Shown here one piece after another: positions 61,173-64,000 of a stretch of DNA of 64,000 bases. Position 1 is the stretch's first letter, and each line of letters starts with the position of its first letter. The stretch is from an uncultured Coriobacteriaceae bacterium. Its GTDB lineage: Bacteria; Actinomycetota; Coriobacteriia; Coriobacteriales; Eggerthellaceae. The stretch lies in contig URQU01000005.1 in assembly GCA_900550055.1 (NCBI GenBank), positions 13,684 to 77,683 on the forward strand, given 5' to 3'. A program made the position numbers and the translations under genes. The notes beneath the pieces were generated by a model that was not told where the DNA came from, made no database searches, and saw only the letters and a list, made by a program, of their open reading frames with translations.

Positions 61173-62077
61173 TCCTCGGCGTTCCCGTGGGCGCGTTCGT
61201 GGTGCTGTCCGTCGTTGCGCCCACGTGGCTGGTATATCTGGGGTTCGAGTCCCATATCCTGCATTTGCGCAACAGGCGGGCATATTGGGTCACGGGCATT
61301 TCCCTCATGGTGTTCGCCTTGCTGGTAAGGGGTGATTTAGCCGAGTTCGCGCACCCTTTGCTCGGCGCGCTCATGGCATCGGTTCCTTTGCTGTTCGGAA
61401 GGGGGACGTTGGCTCGGCGCGTTACCTTGTCGGCGTTCGGCCTGGTCATAGTGCTGTCTGGTGATCTGTTCCGCAACATGACGTTCGACATCCTTGCGGG
61501 CGCCACCATCGACGACCACGCAACGGTGGCGGCCAACGCCACGCTGTTCGCATGTGCGGCGTTGCTCGAGGTGTTCGTGGAGATAACGCTGTTCTGGGGG
61601 CTTACCGCGCTGGTGAGAAGGTTTTACCCGGAAGAAGGGGCGGATGTGGCTGCGCCGTCGTCGCGCCGTGCGTCGGTCATCGCCTCGTCGTTCGCGGTGT
61701 TCTCCGTGGTTCAGGCCCTGCTGCTGGCGTTGTGCTTCAGCGTCGCGGTGGGCCCGTGCGACGGCGATCCGGCGCTGCTGCGCCTGTTCGGCCTGCTCAT
61801 GCTGCTGTGTTTCGGTGTGGACGCCGTGCTGCTGCTTGCGGTGGGCAGGTTCCGCGGCAAGGTGCGCGACGACGCCCGAGCCGCCGATCTGGGTGGCGAA
61901 CTCGACCGGTATCTGGCCGACTACCAGAACACGGTCGATATGGCCCAGCGCTCGGCGCGCCTTCGCCACGATCTGCGTAACCAGGTCCAGGTGGTCAACG
62001 CCCTGGCCGAACGCGGCGAGCTCCAGCTTGCCGAGCAGCATATCGACGCCATGCTGAAGGAGTTGGACGGACGATAG
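61160..62077 (+). CDS. Membrane protein ending in a His-phosphoacceptor helix (no ATPase)
   Basis: The 305-residue protein has six or seven membrane helices (~5-235). It ends with SARLRHDLRNQVQVVNALAE (~264-283), the DHp motif of AgrC/LytS-type kinases with His at residue 270. The chain stops 35 residues later, and no ATPase domain follows. GGAGG lies before the ATG. Together with the preceding gene it supplies the two halves of a sensor kinase for the LytTR regulator. The membrane domain resembles the sensor parts of peptide or cell-envelope stress kinases; its ligand is unknown. Confidence 0.78.
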   Translation: MEPMILGVPVGAFVVLSVVAPTWLVYLGFESHILHLRNRRAYWVTGISLMVFALLVRGDLAEFAHPLLGALMASVPLLFGRGTLARRVTLSAFGLVIVLSGDLFRNMTFDILAGATIDDHATVAANATLFACAALLEVFVEITLFWGLTALVRRFYPEEGADVAAPSSRRASVIASSFAVFSVVQALLLALCFSVAVGPCDGDPALLRLFGLLMLLCFGVDAVLLLAVGRFRGKVRDDARAADLGGELDRYLADYQNTVDMAQRSARLRHDLRNQVQVVNALAERGELQLAEQHIDAMLKELDGR

Positions 62078-62336
62078 CGTTGCGTGTTGGGCGCGCGCCG
62101 GGCTTGCGCCGTTGGGCCCGCCGCCGCGCCGCCCCCGCTGCCGGGTGGTCGACGCGCCGGGTTTTCGCGCTGCCGCGCCGGGCTCTTCGTTGCCTGCTTT
62201 CGCGTGCTTGCCTGCGCTTTCATGTGCGGTTTCGGTTGCTTCCCGCCGCTTGCGCGCCGCGTGCCGCGCAGGCCGGCCCCGCGTGTGGTAGGCTAGCGGA
62301 CCAAAAGAGAACGCACTCCTTCGAAAGGGGCCCGTC

Positions 62337-63611
62337 ATGACCGATACCGCATCCACGCTCCCCGTCGTTTACGCCGCTGCGAAAACCCCGCAGGCAGGTG
62401 CCGCAACCGCCGATCTCGTTCGCGGTCTGGGTGCCGCCGCGCAGCCCGACATCGTTGCCGCGCGTCGCTTGCTGCATCGCTTCCCCGAGGTGTCCGGTCA
62501 TGAGTCCAACACGCAGAAGCTGCTGTGCGAACAGCTCGATGAGCTGGGCATTCCCTATCGAAAGCTCGACAATAACGGCATCATCGCCACCATCGCCGGC
62601 ACTGCGCCCGGCGCTTACGACGCCGATGGGGCGCCGGCGCGCCGCGTCGCCTTGCGCGCCGACATGGACGCGCTGCCCGTCACCGAGCAGACGGGCCTTC
62701 CCTTCGCCTCCGAGAACACCGGCGTCATGCACGCGTGCGGCCACGACGCGCATATGGCCATGATGCTCGGCGCCGTGCGCATCCTGCGCGACGCCGCCGA
62801 TTCGCTGGTGGGCGAGGTCCGCATCATCTTCCAGCCCGCCGAGGAGATCTCCATCGGCGCCCTTTCCATGATCAAGGCCGGCGCCCTTGAGGGCGTGGAT
62901 GCCATCTACGGTGCGCATATCTGGAGCGAAGTGCCCGCCGGCACCGTGTCCTGTGCGCCCGGGCAGCGCATGGCCAACACCGATTGGTTCCGCATCGACA
63001 TCGACGGCGTGTCGGCGCACGGCTCCATGCCGCACAAGGGCGTGGACGCCGTGGTAGTGGGCGCCGAGATGGTTGCGGCGCTGCAGGTCCTGGTCAGCCG
63101 CGATGTTTCCCCATTCGAACCCGTGGTGGTCACCGTGGGCGAGTTCCACGGCGGCGAGGCGCGCAACATCATGGCCGGCCACGCGTGGCTTACCGGCACC
63201 GTGCGCACGTGGTCCGAGCGCCTGCGCTCCGAGGTGCCCGACCGACTGGAACGCATCGTCAGCCGCATCGCCCACGCGTTCGGCGCGAAGGCAAGGTTCA
63301 CGTTCGAGAAGGGCAACGCCGGGCTTGCCAACGACCCCACGTGCGCCGAGGTGGCGCGCCAGGCGGTGGTCGACATGCTGGGGGAGCAGGGCGTGGCCGA
63401 CTATCGCGGCACGCTGTCGGGCGAGGACTTCAGCGAGTACCTCCGCATCGTGCCGGGCGTGTTCTGCTTCGTTGGCACCCGGAACTCCCAGGTGGGAGCC
63501 GACCATCCGCAGCACAGCTGCCACTACACCGTTGACGAGGACGTGCTTGCCAAGGGCAGCATGGTGGCGGCCCAATGGGCCTGCCGCATGCTCTCAGGCG
63601 CCAAGGGATAG
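62337..63611 (+). CDS. M20-family amidohydrolase/aminoacylase
   Basis: The 424-residue protein matches the M20D peptidase branch (hippurate hydrolase, IAA-amino-acid hydrolase, N-acyl-amino-acid deacylase). Metal-site motifs are ADMDALPVTEQTGLPFAS (~106-123), the HACGHDAHMAMMLGAA-like block (~131-145), FQPAEE (~165-170) and GSMPHKGVDAV in the dimerisation domain. The C-terminal GEDFSEY and CHYTVDEDVL also fit. GAAAGGGG precedes the ATG. It stands alone, about 260 bp after the kinase operon. The acyl substrate cannot be read from sequence. Confidence 0.92.
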   Translation: MTDTASTLPVVYAAAKTPQAGAATADLVRGLGAAAQPDIVAARRLLHRFPEVSGHESNTQKLLCEQLDELGIPYRKLDNNGIIATIAGTAPGAYDADGAPARRVALRADMDALPVTEQTGLPFASENTGVMHACGHDAHMAMMLGAVRILRDAADSLVGEVRIIFQPAEEISIGALSMIKAGALEGVDAIYGAHIWSEVPAGTVSCAPGQRMANTDWFRIDIDGVSAHGSMPHKGVDAVVVGAEMVAALQVLVSRDVSPFEPVVVTVGEFHGGEARNIMAGHAWLTGTVRTWSERLRSEVPDRLERIVSRIAHAFGAKARFTFEKGNAGLANDPTCAEVARQAVVDMLGEQGVADYRGTLSGEDFSEYLRIVPGVFCFVGTRNSQVGADHPQHSCHYTVDEDVLAKGSMVAAQWACRMLSGAKG

Positions 63612-63629
63612 CGCCGCACGGCGAACGCG

Positions 63630-63657
63630 GTGAACAGGGGACGGGGGCGCGTTCACG
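63630..63657. repeat. Family-B REP half-element
   Basis: GTGAACAGGGGACGGGGGCG plus CGTTCACG is a single arm like those at 29885 and 23919. No inverted partner follows. Confidence 0.75.
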
Positions 63658-63742
63658 CGGGGTGGCGTTCCGTCGGGTTTGCGCGCTTCTTGTCCTTTGC
63701 GATGGCCTTGTCGATATCCGTGCCGTTTTATTCGGCAAGCGG

Positions 63743-63748
63743 TATAAT
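63743..63748 (+). promoter_or_regulatory. -10 box (TATAAT) of moeA
   Basis: TATAAT lies 40 bp before the moeA ATG. No convincing -35 hexamer is seen at 16-18 bp. Confidence 0.6.
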
Positions 63749-63787
63749 GCAGTGGTTCAATATCATTCGCAATCGAAAGGACATGCC

Positions 63788-64000
63788 ATGCCGGAGATGA
63801 TCTCGGTCGAGCAAGCGCGTGACCTGGTGTTATCGCACGTTTCCCAGCTGCCTGCGGAAACGGTCCCCGTGTTGGATGCGGCAGGTCGCGTTGCCGCCGT
63901 CGACCTGAAAAGCGATATCGACATCTCGCCGTTCGCCCATGCCGCCATGGACGGGTTCGCCATGCGCGCGGCCCAGTTGCAGTCCGCAAGCCCCGAATTA
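63788..64000 (+). CDS. moeA: Molybdopterin molybdotransferase MoeA, N-terminal part
   Basis: The first 71 codons are present before the window ends. MISVEQARDLVLSHVSQLPA and the hallmark SPFAHAAMDGFAMRA (equivalent to 'P.FD.SAMDGYA') identify MoeA, which inserts molybdate into adenylated molybdopterin with MoaB/Mog. AAAGGA lies 6 bp before the ATG. It supplies cofactor for enzymes such as the one encoded at 25301. Confidence 0.9.
   Translation, partial: MPEMISVEQARDLVLSHVSQLPAETVPVLDAAGRVAAVDLKSDIDISPFAHAAMDGFAMRAAQLQSASPEL

Noticed and set aside
1381..63657. The repeated palindromes as a CRISPR array or insertion-sequence ends
   Set aside because: The copies are dispersed, not regularly spaced with unique spacers, and no transposase or cas gene is in the window.
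1..64000. tRNA, rRNA or tmRNA genes
   Set aside because: No cloverleaf-like sequence with the conserved GGTTC(A/G)A arm in context and no rRNA sequence were found by reading. A covariance-model search was not possible here.

Overview
The window is a GC-rich, gene-dense chromosomal segment that most likely comes from an Eggerthellaceae-type actinobacterium (class Coriobacteriia; relatives of Eggerthella, Gordonibacter, Adlercreutzia or Slackia). The pointers are a Tat-exported molybdopterin oxidoreductase operon with DmsB/DmsC, TorD and NapG/NapH partners, a LuxR regulator fused to a multi-spanning membrane domain, very large surface proteins with a TGD-type C-terminal anchor, TAnAAT boxes placed about 7 nt before start codons (leaderless transcripts), and many REP-like palindromes containing GGGGACG. 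No rRNA, tRNA, prophage, insertion sequence or CRISPR array was found. The genus call is inference.

Layout. 1-8.7 kb: a gene tail, a nitroreductase-like protein and a 2198-residue surface protein with BspA-type leucine-rich repeats. 9.1-17.1 kb: a BrxA (DUF1819) protein, a 1224-codon RpoA-CTD/sigma-like protein broken by an in-frame TAG, a ParB-like protein and an SNF2-like ATPase; the last three overlap. This looks like an undescribed BREX-related defence or DNA-transaction locus. 17.3-24 kb: a small conserved protein, trmO, a TetR regulator, a FucO-like alcohol dehydrogenase, a band-7 protein and a LuxR membrane regulator. 24.2-32.6 kb: a winged-helix protein and the molybdopterin respiratory cluster. 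32.9-38 kb: a FeoA-FeoB fusion, a dicarboxylate/amino-acid symporter and an RmlD-like reductase.

38-44.9 kb: a repeat-rich region, an XRE/AbrB gene whose end lies in a palindrome, a candidate structured RNA, and a lower-GC beta-helix surface protein whose signal peptide is out of frame at a G7 tract. 44.7-50.6 kb: a candidate RiPP (modified peptide) cluster with a 41-residue precursor-like peptide, a Ser/Gly-rich anchored protein, a nucleotidyltransferase, an HPr-kinase-like protein, a PqqD-like protein, a signal-peptidase-like protein and an ABC exporter. 50.8-56.4 kb: an MHS-family transporter behind a leader-peptide attenuator, and a MacB-type ABC pair. 56.7-62.1 kb: a flippase-like protein with TQAIPG repeats, divergent from a LytTR response regulator and two proteins that look like one histidine kinase split in two. 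62.3-64 kb: an M20 amidohydrolase and the start of moeA.

The molybdoenzyme cluster and moeA fit together as anaerobic respiration and its cofactor supply. At least five families of dispersed palindromic or direct repeats occupy most long intergenic gaps.
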